Assembly: GCF_024105665.1 (NCBI RefSeq)
Contig: NZ_JAAAMK010000002.1
Span: 372,001-436,000, forward strand
Reading direction: 5' to 3'
DNA length: 64,000 nucleotides
From: Aliihoeflea aestuarii
Lineage (GTDB): Bacteria > Pseudomonadota > Alphaproteobacteria > Rhizobiales > Rhizobiaceae
Shown: positions 52,185 through 63,768 of the stretch, in pieces
How the letters are laid out: the number at the start of each line of letters is the position of its first letter
How positions within the stretch are numbered: the first letter of the stretch is position 1
The notes under the pieces: model-generated
Told to the model about the DNA's origin: nothing
What the model saw: only the letters and a program-made list of their open reading frames with translations
Database searches by the model: none
Program-made: the position numbers and the translations under genes

Positions 52185-53546
52185 TCAAACGCCGAGTGAC
52201 TTCAGCTTGCGATGCAGCGCGGAACGCTCCATGCCGATGAACTCGGCCGTGCGCGAGATATTGCCGCCGAAACGGTTGATCTGCGCCAGAAGATATTCCT
52301 TTTCGAAAAGCTCGCGCGCCTCGCGCAGCGGCAGCGCCATGATGTGCTGGTCCGACTGCGTCGGCGTGCGTGGCATCACGTCGCCGATCTCCGATGGCAG
52401 AAGGTCGGCTGTGATCGGCTTGTCCTCTTCCCCGTCGCGCGACAGGATCATCAATCGTTCGATGTTGTTTTTCAGTTGGCGCAGGTTCCCGGGCCAGTTA
52501 TGCGCCTGCAAAACCGCCATGGCGTCATTTCCGATCCGGCGAATGCGGATACCCGCATGCTGGGCCGTCTGGCGCATGAAGTGATCGACCAGAAGCGGGA
52601 TGTCATCGCGGCGCTCGGCCAGCGGCGGCACGATCACCGGCACGACCGCAAGCCGGTGGTAGAGATCCTGCCGGAAACGCCCCTGCGCGATCTGGTCCTC
52701 CAGATTGTAGGCCGTGGACGAGATGATCCGCACATCCACCTTCACGCGCTTGGTGCCGCCGACACGCTCGAATTGCTGCTCGACGAGAACGCGCAAGATC
52801 TTGGCCTGCGTCTCGCGCGGCATGTCCGCCACCTCGTCGAGATAGAGAATGCCGCCATGCGCCTGTTCGAGCGCGCCCACCTTGCGCTCCGAACCGTTCG
52901 CCTCGGTGCCGAAAAGCTCGATCTCCATGCGCTCGGGCGTGATCGCAGCGGAATTGACGGCCACGAATGGACCGCCCTTGCGCGATGAGGACGAGTGGAT
53001 CGCGCGAGCCACCAGTTCCTTGCCCGATCCGGACGGGCCGATGATCATGATACGGCTGTTCGTCGGTGCGACGCGCTCGATCGTCTGGCGAAGCTGGGCC
53101 ATCGCACTCGACATGCCGATCAGGTCGAAACTGTCGCCCGACCGCTTCTTGAGGTCGGAGACCTCGCGCCTGAGCTTCGACGTTTCCAGCGCACGCTCGG
53201 CGATAAGCACGAGCCTGTCGGCCTTGAACGGCTTTTCGATAAAGTCGTAGGCACCCTTGCGGATCGCGGAGACGGCCGTTTCGATCGTTCCGTGACCCGA
53301 TATCATGACGACCGGCAGGTCGGGATAAAGGGTCTTGATCGCATCGAGCAGTTCCAGCCCGTCCAGCTTCGATCCCTGCAACCAGATATCGAGGAAAACC
53401 AGCCGCGGCACACGATCCGCAATCGCAGCGAGCGCGCTGTCGCTGTCGAAGGCCGTGCGGGTTTCGTGGCCTTCATCCGAAAGAATGCCCGAGACGATCT
53501 CACGGATATCCTCTTCGTCATCGACAATCAGAATATCAGACGCCAT
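52185..53546 (-). CDS. ntrX: Response regulator NtrX
   Basis: A regulator of 453 residues with an N-terminal receiver domain (ILIVDDEEDIREIVSG; phosphoacceptor Asp in LVFLDIWLQG), an AAA+ domain with [15 protein letters not shown] and YLDEVADMPRETQAKILRVL, and a C-terminal Fis-type helix-turn-helix (FIGMERSALHRKLKSLGV). The sigma54-contacting GAFTGA loop present in NtrC is absent: the place between ELFG and ALEQAHGG reads TEANGSERKVG. It likely regulates without sigma54, as known for some alphaproteobacterial NtrX. It overlaps ntrY by 11 bases. Confidence 0.95.
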   Translation of the reverse strand: MASDILIVDDEEDIREIVSGILSDEGHETRTAFDSDSALAAIADRVPRLVFLDIWLQGSKLDGLELLDAIKTLYPDLPVVMISGHGTIETAVSAIRKGAYDFIEKPFKADRLVLIAERALETSKLRREVSDLKKRSGDSFDLIGMSSAMAQLRQTIERVAPTNSRIMIIGPSGSGKELVARAIHSSSSRKGGPFVAVNSAAITPERMEIELFGTEANGSERKVGALEQAHGGILYLDEVADMPRETQAKILRVLVEQQFERVGGTKRVKVDVRIISSTAYNLEDQIAQGRFRQDLYHRLAVVPVIVPPLAERRDDIPLLVDHFMRQTAQHAGIRIRRIGNDAMAVLQAHNWPGNLRQLKNNIERLMILSRDGEEDKPITADLLPSEIGDVMPRTPTQSDQHIMALPLREARELFEKEYLLAQINRFGGNISRTAEFIGMERSALHRKLKSLGV

Positions 53547-55821
53547 CTGCCACCTTTTCAGTCTCGGGCCCGGTCTGTGCCATGGCCTCTTGCTTGTCCC
53601 CCAGGGGGAATATCATGCGCACCCGCGCACCGACGCCGTCGTGAAACGAAGCCGGCGCGTCCAGAAGTTCGAGCGTACCGCCATGGTCCTCGACAATCTT
53701 CTTGACGATGGCAAGGCCAAGGCCCGTGCCTTTCTCGCGCGTCGTCATATAGGGCTCGAGAAGCCGTTGACGATTCTCCTTCGGCAATCCTTTGCCATTG
53801 TCGATGACCTCGACGACGACATTGTCGCCCGAACGCGCGCAGCGAACGAGAATTTCCCCTGGACGGCCGGTATCGGCCTGCGCCTGTTCGATGGCCTCGG
53901 ATGCGTTCTTGACGATGTTGCCGAACGCCTGCGCCAAAAGCCGGCTGTCGAACCGGCCCATGAGCGGCTCGCTGCCGAATTCGCGCCGGAACGCGATATC
54001 CGAGCGGCTGACCTCGACCAGAAACGATGCCTCGCGCAGGGGCTCGCGAATGTCGACCATCTGCATGTCGGGCTTGGGCATCCGCGCGAAGGCGGAGAAT
54101 TCGTCCACCATGCGCCCGATATCGCCGACCTGCCGGATGATCGTTTCGGTGCACTGGTCGAAGACTTCGCGATCTTCCGTGATGACCTTGCCATAGCGCC
54201 GGCGAATGCGTTCGGCCGAGAGCTGGATCGGGGTCAGCGGATTCTTGATCTCGTGCGCGATCCGGCGCGCGACATCGGCCCATGCTGAGGAGCGCTGCGC
54301 CTGGACGAGATCGGTGATGTCGTCGACGGTCACCACATAGGAGCGGCCGCCCTTGCGCACCGAACTCTGCTCCGTGGTGATCTGGACGTTGAACGTTCGT
54401 TCCGCTCCGGCCCGCACGGCGACGACCTGCTCGCGATAGACGGGACGGCCAAGCTCGCGCCCCTTTTCGAAGACGCTGCCGATCTGCGGCAATGCCTGTG
54501 CGAGGCTTTTACCCACCAGCGCCTTCGCCGGTAGGGACAGCATCTTCTCCGCCGAGCGGTTGACAATGGCCACGTCGCCTTTGGGATCGACACCGATGAC
54601 GCCGGCGGACACGCCTGACAGCACGGCCTCGGAGAAACGACGGCGTTCGTCCATGACGTTTCTGGCGCGCACGAGCTGGTTGCGCTGCGTTTTCAACTGC
54701 TGGATCATCTTGTTGAACGTGTCGCCCAGCGATCCGACATCGCCGTCGGTGCGCTTTACCGGCACCGACACATCCAGATTGCCGGTCGCAACCTCGTCGG
54801 CCGCACCGATCAATTGACGGATCGGCCGAACGATGCGATCCGCCACCGCGATGCCGGTCCAAATCGCCGCAAGCACAACGATCAGCGTCACGCCGAGATA
54901 AAGAATCGCGAAGGCAAGCTGCGTCGTGACGCGGTTCTGCTCCAGCCCGCGGTATTCTTCCGTATTGGCGCGCACGATCTGGCGCGCGCGGATCACCTGC
55001 GGATCGAGCTCGCGTATGGTGAAGAGATAGGCATCGTCGATTTCCTGCAGCCTGATGATGGCGCCGACGATGTTGCGTACGCGCGGCTCGATCAAAAGCG
55101 GCTCGCCCTGCGAAGCCAGTTCGACCCACTCTGCAGGAACTTCCGGCAAGGAGATGCCCGAAGGCGAATCGGCCTGGAGAATCACGGAGCCGTCGGGCCG
55201 GATCAACGCCGCCTGCGCCAGCGCGCGACCGCGCACATGATTCGTCATCAATTGACGAAAGCCAGTCCTGTCCAGTTGGTAGAGCGTGCGGGCCTGGTCG
55301 AGATCGAACGCCATCGACAAGGTCGTTCCCTGCAGGCTGCGCCCGTTCTCCTGCACATAGGCTTCCGCGATCGACAGCGAGGAAGAAACGATCGCGCGGG
55401 TTCGCAGCTCGAACCAGCGATCGAGCCCGATATCGAGCGTTACCGACGCGACGATGGCAACGAGTATTGCGGGGATCGCGGCGACCAACGAAAACATCGC
55501 CACGATGCGCACATGCAGCCGCGAGGCGGCCTTTCCCCGACGCCGCGCCTGATAGATGCGGTTGATTTCGACGCCGATCAGGGCAAGCAGAAGGAGCGTG
55601 AACCCCATATTGATCGCGATGAGGACAAGCGTATTGGCCGCGTCGGGCGCGATCGGCGTAAGGCCGAGAAGGATGGCGAATGAAACCGCGGCAGAGACGA
55701 GCGCGCATACCACGCCGACGATGCCGAAGATCAGGCCCAGTCGCCGCCCGTCGAAGGCGCGGCTGGAAGTCCCCGTCAATGCGTCGTCAGATGCGGTGGT
55801 CTGTATCGTCATCGTGCCCAA
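53536..55821 (-). CDS. ntrY: Membrane sensor kinase NtrY
   Basis: A sensor kinase of 761 residues. Several N-terminal membrane helices (about 30-125) and a further helix near 310-330 frame a periplasmic sensor region. HAMP (about 335-390), PAS (about 395-500), HisKA with the His in [23 protein letters not shown], and a C-terminal ATPase domain ending in GTGLGLAIVKKIVEDHGG follow. It phosphorylates NtrX in response to nitrogen or redox signals. It begins 84 bases after the ntrC stop. Confidence 0.95.
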   Translation of the reverse strand: MGTMTIQTTASDDALTGTSSRAFDGRRLGLIFGIVGVVCALVSAAVSFAILLGLTPIAPDAANTLVLIAINMGFTLLLLALIGVEINRIYQARRRGKAASRLHVRIVAMFSLVAAIPAILVAIVASVTLDIGLDRWFELRTRAIVSSSLSIAEAYVQENGRSLQGTTLSMAFDLDQARTLYQLDRTGFRQLMTNHVRGRALAQAALIRPDGSVILQADSPSGISLPEVPAEWVELASQGEPLLIEPRVRNIVGAIIRLQEIDDAYLFTIRELDPQVIRARQIVRANTEEYRGLEQNRVTTQLAFAILYLGVTLIVVLAAIWTGIAVADRIVRPIRQLIGAADEVATGNLDVSVPVKRTDGDVGSLGDTFNKMIQQLKTQRNQLVRARNVMDERRRFSEAVLSGVSAGVIGVDPKGDVAIVNRSAEKMLSLPAKALVGKSLAQALPQIGSVFEKGRELGRPVYREQVVAVRAGAERTFNVQITTEQSSVRKGGRSYVVTVDDITDLVQAQRSSAWADVARRIAHEIKNPLTPIQLSAERIRRRYGKVITEDREVFDQCTETIIRQVGDIGRMVDEFSAFARMPKPDMQMVDIREPLREASFLVEVSRSDIAFRREFGSEPLMGRFDSRLLAQAFGNIVKNASEAIEQAQADTGRPGEILVRCARSGDNVVVEVIDNGKGLPKENRQRLLEPYMTTREKGTGLGLAIVKKIVEDHGGTLELLDAPASFHDGVGARVRMIFPLGDKQEAMAQTGPETEKVADGV

Positions 55822-55905
55822 AGGTGCCCGTCAGCGATGAGTCTATGCATCGCATTGTGGCCATTGTGCAACATTTTTGACGATGGCAGAAGTATTGGCT
55901 TCTTT

Positions 55906-57359
<1,454 letters not shown>

Positions 57360-57363
<4 letters not shown>

Positions 57364-58484
57364 GCTGAGTGCTCCTCGTCATCGATGGTCTTGCCGCCGA
57401 TGGGTTTCTTCCAGGTTGGCATGAGAATGCGGAACGTGGTGCCGCGGGACGATGAATCGCATTCGATGACGCCGCCGTGCTCGCCGACGATCTTGGCGAC
57501 GAGCGCAAGGCCGAGGCCCGAGCCGTTCTGCTTGGTCGTGATGAACGGATCGAACAGGATCGACTTGATGTCGTCGGAAACACCCGGCCCGTTGTCATGC
57601 ACGCAAAATTCCAGCGGCAGCGAGATCCGATCCCGCGTGCCCGGCATGCCGATACGCATTCCCGGCCGGAAGGCAGTCGACAAAGTGATCTCGCCGGATG
57701 GTTCGTTTCCAATGGCTTCAGCGGAGTTCTTCACCAGATTGAGGAAGACCTGGATCAATTGATCGCGATTGCCGAACACAGGCGGCAGCGACGGATCGTA
57801 GTCCTCGATGATCCTGACACGGCTGGCAAAACCGTTGCGCGCGATCGCCTTGACGTGATCGAGGACCACATGGATGTTGACGGGCTGGCGCTCGATCGGT
57901 CGTTCGTCGGAAAATATCTCCATGCGATCGACAAGCGAGACGATACGATCGGTTTCGTCGGTGATCAGGCGGGTCAGCGCCCGGTCCTCATCGCCGACCG
58001 CCGTTTCCAGAAGCTGCGCAGCGCCGCGAATTCCCGACAGCGGATTCTTGATCTCGTGCGCCAGCATCGCCGCCAGACCCGTCACCGACCGCGCGGCGCC
58101 GCGATGCGTCATCTGGCGATCGATCTTGTCGGCCATCGAACGTTCCTGGAACATGACGACGACGGCGCCGGGCAGTTCGGCAATCGGCGAAGCGTGAAGA
58201 TCGACAAGCCGGTCCGTGCCGAGGCGCGGCGAGGAAATGTCGACGCGATATTCGTTGAAGGGCGCGCGGCGCTCGCGAACCTGCTCGATCAGCGTAACGA
58301 GCGGGCTGCCGAAGGGGACGAAACGCTCGATCGGGTCGCGGGCCAGCATCGCGGCGCTGGAACGGAAGAAATCCTCGGCCTCGGCATTGGCGAACGCGAT
58401 GTGCCCCGCCTCATCGACCAGGATGACCGGGTGGCGGATTGCATTCAGGATCATGATCGACGAGTTGATGGCAGCCTGGCTCAT
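57360..58484 (-). CDS. ntrB: Nitrogen regulation sensor kinase NtrB
   Basis: A soluble kinase of 374 residues with an N-terminal PAS domain (about residues 10-120), HisKA with the phosphorylated His in [24 protein letters not shown], and an ATPase domain with [10 protein letters not shown] and [19 protein letters not shown]. It is controlled by PII proteins and phosphorylates or dephosphorylates NtrC. The start at 58484 ([13 protein letters not shown]) overlaps the dusB stop by 4 bases; the frame opens further into dusB without meaning. Confidence 0.96.
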
Positions 58485-59494
58485 GCCGCCACCGCCAGCG
58501 GCTGCGCCGCGAACGCTTCGCCCAGATGGACGATCACCTCGGCCGGGTCGAGCCCGGTCATGATCACTCTGCGCATCTCCGGATCGGTATGCGGAACATG
58601 CCGGTCGAGATACCAGCCGAGATGCTTGCGCGCATGGCGCAGGCCCTGCCCGACGCCGTAAAGCGACAGCATGTCCTCGTAATGCGCAATGACGTAGGGC
58701 GAAAAATCGTTGCCGACCGGCACGCCCCGCGCGGGTGCTCCGCCCGCGGCAGCGACGATCAAGGCGGCGGTCCATGGTGCGCCGTAATGTCCGCGCCCGA
58801 CCATGACCGCGTCCGCGCCCGAAAGCGCCAACGCACGCGCGGCGACCCTGGCATCCACGATATCGCCGTTGACGACGACGGGTACGGACACCGTCTCTTT
58901 CACGGCCCGGATTGCGGCCCAGTCCGCCTCGCCCTTGTAGAATTGCTCGCGCGTGCGGCCATGGACCGTGATCATGGCCACGCCAGCAGCATCCGCGCGG
59001 CGCGCGATCTCAGGCGCGTTGATGCAATCCGCATCCCAACCCAGCCGCATCTTGACCGTCACCGGCACGTCAACGGCATCGACGACGGCTTCGATCAGGG
59101 ACAGCGCATGATCCGGCTCGCGCATCAGCGCCGAGCCGCAATAACCGCCCGTCACCTTCTTGGCCGGACAGCCCATATTGATGTCGATGATGTCCGCACC
59201 CTGGCCCGCAGCGATCCGCGCGCCCTCCGCCATCCAGTGCGCATCGCGACCTGCAAGCTGGACCACATGGGTCGCCACATCAGGGCGGCGGATGCGCCGT
59301 TCCGATTCTGCACGGCCGCGTGCGAGTTCACCGCTTGCGACCATTTCGGAAACCACCATGCCCGCGCCATGCCGAAGCGCACGACGGCGCATCGGCTCGT
59401 CTGTCACGCCTGAAAGCGGCGCGAGGAAAACGCGGTTGGGCACGACGACGCCCCCGATGGACAGGGGCTTCGAGAGGTCGCTGAATTCGGCCAT
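58481..59494 (-). CDS. dusB: tRNA-dihydrouridine synthase DusB (NifR3)
   Basis: A flavoprotein of 337 residues that reduces uridines in the tRNA D-loop. Marks are [16 protein letters not shown] at the N-terminus, [24 protein letters not shown] with the catalytic cysteine, [28 protein letters not shown] and NGDIVDA. In rhizobia this gene (nifR3/orf1) heads the ntrBC operon, as here. The promoter should lie in the 133-base gap to ispDF. Confidence 0.96.
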   Translation of the reverse strand: MAEFSDLSKPLSIGGVVVPNRVFLAPLSGVTDEPMRRRALRHGAGMVVSEMVASGELARGRAESERRIRRPDVATHVVQLAGRDAHWMAEGARIAAGQGADIIDINMGCPAKKVTGGYCGSALMREPDHALSLIEAVVDAVDVPVTVKMRLGWDADCINAPEIARRADAAGVAMITVHGRTREQFYKGEADWAAIRAVKETVSVPVVVNGDIVDARVAARALALSGADAVMVGRGHYGAPWTAALIVAAAGGAPARGVPVGNDFSPYVIAHYEDMLSLYGVGQGLRHARKHLGWYLDRHVPHTDPEMRRVIMTGLDPAEVIVHLGEAFAAQPLAVAA

Positions 59495-59627
59495 GCTTAA
59501 AAACCCGGCACAATTTTATTCTTGCTTATCCAATAGCCATTTTGGCTGATGGCCGCAACAACTATGCTCATAATATCTGGCATTTCAGCCATGCACTGAT
59601 AGATGTGCTCTTGTTCAGGGAGCGCGC

Positions 59628-60830
59628 ATGAAAAAGATGAAAATCGCCGCGATCATCGTCGCGGCAGGCCGGGGCGAGCGGGCCGGAGATCCGGCGGATG
59701 GGCCGAAGCAATACAGGCATATCGGCGGCGAAGCCGTCCTGCGGCACACGCTGCGCACCTTCCTCCATCACCCGGATATCGACGTCGTCGCAATTGCCAT
59801 CCACCCCGACGACGAGCAGCTTTTCCGTGAAGCGGCGGGAGAATTCGCCGACCGCGTCCTCGTGGTCGTCGGCGGCGCGACACGCCAGGCTTCGACATGG
59901 AACGCCCTGCAGGAACTGGCCGCCCACGCGCCGGATGCCGTGCTCGTCCATGATGGCGTCCGGCCCTTTGCCGACGCCGCGCTGATCGCGCGCGTCGTCA
60001 CCGGCATCGATGCGCGTACGGGCAGCCTTCCCGCGCTCGCCGTTTCGGACACGCTCAAGGAAGCATCGCCGGAGGGTCTCGTCGCCCGGACAGTTCCCCG
60101 CGCCGGGCTCTTCGGCGCACAGACGCCACAGGGTTTTCCCTTTGCGCTTTTGCATCTGGCACATGCGCGTGCCGCCGGCGAAGGCCGCGACGATTTCACC
60201 GACGATGCGTCGATCGCCGAATGGGCGGGCATTCCAGTCCGGCTCGTGGAAGGATCGCCCGACAACATCAAGCTGACCTGGGCGCGCGACATCGCCAGTG
60301 CCGACGAGAAGATGAGGAAAACGGTGGCCATGTTCCCAGATATCCGCACCGGAAACGGCTATGACGTTCACTCGTTCGAGCCCGGCGACGCGGTTATCCT
60401 GTGCGGCGTCGCCATCCCGTATGACCGCAAGCTTTCGGGCCACTCGGACGCGGATGTCGGCCTCCACGCCTTGACCGACGCACTTCTGGCAACGTGCGGC
60501 GCGGGCGACATCGGCACCCATTTTCCGCCCTCCGATCTGCAATGGAAGGGTGCCGCATCGCATATCTTCGTGGAAGAAGCCGTTCGCATCGTGCGTGCGA
60601 AAAAGGGCCGCATCGCCAATGCCGACATCACGCTTATCTGTGAATCGCCCCGGATCGGCCCATATAGGGATGCTATGACGAAAAAACTCGTCGCCATGCT
60701 CGGCATCTCGGCCGACCGGGTTTCGGTGAAGGCGACGACGAACGAGAAACTCGGCTTCGTTGGGCGCGGCGAAGGCATTGCCGCGATCGCCACCGCCACC
60801 GTCGCCTATCCAGGAGGTTTGCCCGAATGA
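59628..60830 (+). CDS. ispDF: Bifunctional MEP-pathway enzyme IspDF
   Basis: A fused enzyme of 400 residues. The N-terminal IspD part (about 1-230, [14 protein letters not shown]...[30 protein letters not shown]) makes CDP-methylerythritol. The C-terminal IspF part (about 240-400, [11 protein letters not shown] with the Asp-x-His zinc ligands, [32 protein letters not shown]) forms the cyclodiphosphate. The fusion is characteristic of alphaproteobacteria. Start at 59628 with AGGGAG 6 bases upstream; pncC overlaps its end by 4 bases. Confidence 0.97.
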   Translation: MKKMKIAAIIVAAGRGERAGDPADGPKQYRHIGGEAVLRHTLRTFLHHPDIDVVAIAIHPDDEQLFREAAGEFADRVLVVVGGATRQASTWNALQELAAHAPDAVLVHDGVRPFADAALIARVVTGIDARTGSLPALAVSDTLKEASPEGLVARTVPRAGLFGAQTPQGFPFALLHLAHARAAGEGRDDFTDDASIAEWAGIPVRLVEGSPDNIKLTWARDIASADEKMRKTVAMFPDIRTGNGYDVHSFEPGDAVILCGVAIPYDRKLSGHSDADVGLHALTDALLATCGAGDIGTHFPPSDLQWKGAASHIFVEEAVRIVRAKKGRIANADITLICESPRIGPYRDAMTKKLVAMLGISADRVSVKATTNEKLGFVGRGEGIAAIATATVAYPGGLPE

Positions 60831-61318
60831 TGATGAGTGTAGTGCCCGAACTCGCCCAGGATTTCCTAGACGCCTGCAAGCGCAAGGGTATACTCGCCAC
60901 GACAGCCGAATCGTGCACCGGCGGCCAGATCATCGCGCTCCTGACCGATATTCCCGGCGCCTCCAAAATGGTCGATTGCGGCTTCGTTACCTATTCGAAC
61001 GACGCCAAGCAGACCATGCTGGGCGTGAGCCCGGCAACGCTCGACGCGCATGGCGCCGTTTCGGCACAAACGGCCCGCGAGATGGCCGAAGGCGCGCTGG
61101 CGAACTCGAAAGCGAATATCGCGCTGGCAGTGACCGGCATCGCCGGCCCCGATGGCGGCACGGAGGAGAAGCCAGTGGGTCTCGTCTTTTTCGCGGTCGC
61201 GGTAAAAGGCCAGCCGACGCGCGTCGAAAAGCGCGAATTCGAAGACAATGGCCGCGATCATATCCGCAACGAGACGGTCCGCACCGCGCTCGTCATGGGA
61301 ATTTCGGCGCTAGGCTGA
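60827..61318 (+). CDS. Nicotinamide-nucleotide amidase (CinA C-terminal/PncC family)
   Basis: A protein of 163 residues consisting only of the CinA C-terminal amidase domain. The conserved [36 protein letters not shown] (residues about 26-61), ARGMAEGA-like helix and [24 protein letters not shown] segment are intact. It deamidates nicotinamide mononucleotide in pyridine-nucleotide recycling. Translation is coupled to ispDF; the first three codons are all ATG, so the exact start is ambiguous by 6 bases. Confidence 0.93.
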   Translation: MMMSVVPELAQDFLDACKRKGILATTAESCTGGQIIALLTDIPGASKMVDCGFVTYSNDAKQTMLGVSPATLDAHGAVSAQTAREMAEGALANSKANIALAVTGIAGPDGGTEEKPVGLVFFAVAVKGQPTRVEKREFEDNGRDHIRNETVRTALVMGISALG

Positions 61319-61768
61319 CGCTTCCGAATAGACTTTATCGGCACGCTTTTCGAACGCTTCGGCAAACATGCGAAACGCCCGGTCGAACATCGTGCCCATC
61401 ATGGCGCCGAGAATGCGGCTCTTGAACTCGTAATCGATGAAGAAGTTGATTGTCGTTCCGCCATCGGGCAGCGCCTCAAAGCGCCACTGATTATCGAGAT
61501 AACGGAACGGCCCGTCGACATAGGAAACGTCGATCGCGTTTTCCTTCGGCTTCAGAACGACATTGCTGGTAAAGGTCTCGCGCAGCGCCTTGTAGCCGAC
61601 AGTCATGTCCGCGACGAGCAGCGTCATGTCCCCCCGCTCTTTGCGCGAGCGCACGGAAAGCGCTTCGCACATCGGCAGGAATTCGGGATATCGCTCGACA
61701 TCGGCCACCAGCGCGAACATCTGCTCGGGCGAATGCTTGACGACTCGTTTTGTCTCGAACTGAGGCAT
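61310..61768 (-). CDS. Coenzyme Q-binding START-domain protein (COQ10/RatA family)
   Basis: A protein of 152 residues of the SRPBCC fold, with HSPEQMFALVADVERYPEFLPMCEALSVRSR at the start, DMTVGYKALRETFTSNV in the middle and INFFIDYEFKSRILGAMMGTMFDRAFRMFAEAFEKRA at the end. This family binds ubiquinone and helps respiration; RatA is an E. coli member. The start at 61768 is the ATG just before the conserved region. It converges on the CinA-type gene with a 9-base overlap. Confidence 0.92.
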   Translation of the reverse strand: MPQFETKRVVKHSPEQMFALVADVERYPEFLPMCEALSVRSRKERGDMTLLVADMTVGYKALRETFTSNVVLKPKENAIDVSYVDGPFRYLDNQWRFEALPDGGTTINFFIDYEFKSRILGAMMGTMFDRAFRMFAEAFEKRADKVYSEASA

Positions 61769-61778
61769 GGAAAAAGCG

Positions 61779-62321
61779 CTACACTTCCGTTTCGATGCGA
61801 GCAAGAAGCGCTCGGACTTCCGATGGATTTCGCAACACGACGATGGGCAAATCGACCCCATACTTGTTGAGCCCGTCTATAATTTCCGGTTTTTCCGTGC
61901 GCTCGAAATTCCAGATGTAGCGCAGGAATTCCAGATCGATCTTCTCGGGGCAGCCGTCGGTCATCTCAGGCCGGCTTTTACCTGCATAGAGGATGCGCCG
62001 CTTGACGATCCGCCAAAGACACATGAGGCGCGATATGCGCAGCCAGATCACCATGTCGGCCCGTGGAAGCCTGACATGCAGCGTGCCGGGACTGGTTCCG
62101 TCCATGATCCACCGATCGTGTGCTACGGCATCGGTAATCATGCGCTTTATCTTGGTGCGGTCGCGCAGCTTCCAGCCGGGAAGCCAGAAGAATTCACGGT
62201 CCATGGAGATGTAAGGCAGCCCAAGCCGCGTCGACAGCGAGCGTGAAAGCGTCGATTTGCCCGCTCCTGCGCAACCGATCACCAATATCCGCCGCGCATT
62301 TCGGATCAGCGTGTCATCCAT
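61779..62321 (-). CDS. FlaR-like P-loop kinase-fold protein
   Basis: An adenylate-kinase-like protein of 180 residues with Walker A GCAGAGKST (residues 16-24) and the family segment LPYISMDREFFWLPGWKLRDRTKI, plus WIMDGTSPGTLHVRLPRADMVIWL. Such proteins are annotated as DNA topology modulation (FlaR) proteins, but the true activity is unknown; small-molecule kinase is possible. It lies 10 bases upstream of the CoQ-binding gene and 19 bases downstream of lipA, so may be cotranscribed with both. Confidence 0.85.
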   Translation of the reverse strand: MDDTLIRNARRILVIGCAGAGKSTLSRSLSTRLGLPYISMDREFFWLPGWKLRDRTKIKRMITDAVAHDRWIMDGTSPGTLHVRLPRADMVIWLRISRLMCLWRIVKRRILYAGKSRPEMTDGCPEKIDLEFLRYIWNFERTEKPEIIDGLNKYGVDLPIVVLRNPSEVRALLARIETEV

Positions 62322-62340
62322 GCCGTTGGATCGGGACGGC

Positions 62341-63303
62341 TCAGGCGGCAGCTAACTTGGCGGCGCGGGCATCGCGAAGCCGCGCGAAGTCATCGCCTGC
62401 ATGGTGCGAGGAGCGCGTCAGCGGGCTCGACGCGACCATCAGGAAGCCCTTGGAATAGGCGACCTTCTCGAACGATTTGAACTCGTCGGGCGTGACGAAC
62501 TTCTTGACGGCGTGGTGCTTTTTCGACGGTGCCAGATACTGGCCGATCGTGATGAAATCGACATCGGCCGAGCGAAGATCGTCCATCAGTTGCAGGACTT
62601 CGTTCCGCTCTTCGCCGAGGCCGACCATGATGCCCGACTTGGTGAAGATCTCGGGATCGATCTCCTTGACCTGCTGCAAGAGCCGGATCGAGTGGAAATA
62701 GCGCGCACCGGGGCGAACCGTCAGGTAGTTCGACGGGACGGTTTCCAGATTGTGATTGAAGACGTCGGGCTTCGCCGCGACCACGATTTCCAGAGCGCCC
62801 TTCTTGCGCAGGAAGTCGGGCGTGAGGATTTCAATCGTCGTGCCGGGTGCGGATTCGCGAATGGCATAAATGACTTCTGCGAAATGCTGCGCGCCGCCAT
62901 CGGAAAGATCGTCACGATCAACGGATGTGATGACAACGTGGTTCAGGCCCATTTGCGCGACCGCGCGGCCGACGCTTGCCGGCTCGTTTGGATCGAGCGG
63001 CATCGGAATGCCTGTGGCGACGTTGCAGAATGCACAGGCACGCGTGCAGATTTCGCCCATGATCATGAACGTCGCGTGCTTCTTGTCCCAGCATTCACCG
63101 ATATTCGGGCAGCCGGCTTCCTCGCACACGGTCACGAGCTTGTTCGACTTTACGATCTCGCGCGTTTCGAGGTAGCCCTTGGAAACCGGGGCCTTCACCC
63201 TGATCCATTCAGGCTTGCGCAACACCTCCTGATCCGGCTTGTGTGCCTTCTCGGGGTGGCGCGGACGCGGGCGACTGAGTGTGTTGTCGAGAACGGTGAC
63301 CAT
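62341..63303 (-). CDS. lipA: Lipoyl synthase
   Basis: A radical SAM enzyme of 320 residues that inserts two sulfurs into octanoyl-lipoyl domains. It has both cysteine sets: Cys60, Cys65 and Cys71 for the auxiliary cluster, and Cys86-x3-Cys90-x2-Cys93 (CTRACAFC) for the radical SAM cluster. The last part holds [11 protein letters not shown] with the conserved serine. The start at 63303 ([19 protein letters not shown]) has GGAG 6 bases upstream; the frame opens to 63339. It lies close to lpdA, whose partner enzymes need lipoate. Confidence 0.97.
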   Translation of the reverse strand: MVTVLDNTLSRPRPRHPEKAHKPDQEVLRKPEWIRVKAPVSKGYLETREIVKSNKLVTVCEEAGCPNIGECWDKKHATFMIMGEICTRACAFCNVATGIPMPLDPNEPASVGRAVAQMGLNHVVITSVDRDDLSDGGAQHFAEVIYAIRESAPGTTIEILTPDFLRKKGALEIVVAAKPDVFNHNLETVPSNYLTVRPGARYFHSIRLLQQVKEIDPEIFTKSGIMVGLGEERNEVLQLMDDLRSADVDFITIGQYLAPSKKHHAVKKFVTPDEFKSFEKVAYSKGFLMVASSPLTRSSHHAGDDFARLRDARAAKLAAA

Positions 63304-63365
63304 GAATGCTCCGGTGCGAATTTCCGCCGGTTTCGTCACCTTATTCTATAGGCACTTGCGCACAA

Positions 63366-63398
63366 AAATGTAAGGCCGCCATGGAACATGGCGGCCTT
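63366..63398 (-). terminator. Intrinsic terminator of the YmgE-type gene
   Basis: AAGGCCGCCATG (63372-63383) pairs perfectly with CATGGCGGCCTT (63387-63398) around a 3-base loop. Read leftward it is followed after three bases by five T (the A-run at 63366-63370). It starts 27 bases after the stop of the leftward gene at 63425 and separates it from lipA. Confidence 0.85.
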
Positions 63399-63424
63399 GC
63401 AAATATGCTTGCTTGATAGACTGA

Positions 63425-63679
63425 CTACCGTCGTATCGCCCTTGCGATCGCGATGAGCAGACACGCACCGATGAAACCGACGATCAGATAGATCAGGATG
63501 CCGGTACCGGTATAGATGCCGAGAACGCTCAAAAGGAAGTTGAGGAAGGCGGCGCCGATGATGCCGAGAATGATGTTCATGAAGATGCCCATATTGGACT
63601 TCATGAACTGCTCGGCGAGCCAGCCTGCTATGCCGCCCACGATGATTGCCCCTAGCAGGCCCATTCCATTGAGATCCAT
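63425..63679 (-). CDS. GlsB/YeaQ/YmgE-family small membrane protein
   Basis: A protein of 84 residues that is mostly membrane-embedded: three hydrophobic segments with glycine-rich faces (GLLGAIIVGGIAGWLAEQFM, MNIILGIIGAAFLNFLLSVLG, and LIYLIVGFIGACLLIAIARAIRR). The family includes stress-induced transglycosylase-associated proteins of unknown mechanism. It has a dedicated terminator downstream and an 89-base gap to lpdA upstream, so it is probably a single-gene unit. Confidence 0.9.
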   Translation of the reverse strand: MDLNGMGLLGAIIVGGIAGWLAEQFMKSNMGIFMNIILGIIGAAFLNFLLSVLGIYTGTGILIYLIVGFIGACLLIAIARAIRR

Positions 63680-63768
63680 TCCGCCGTCTCCTGATGATTT
63701 GCGGTAAATTCACCAGAAGAACGCGAAATGTCGCACCCGGTTCCAGACCAGCTTCCGAAATCGCTAAA

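Noticed and set aside
59495-59627. Sigma54 promoter before dusB-ntrBC
   Set aside because: GGCAC and TTGC elements are present but separated by far more than the required spacing.
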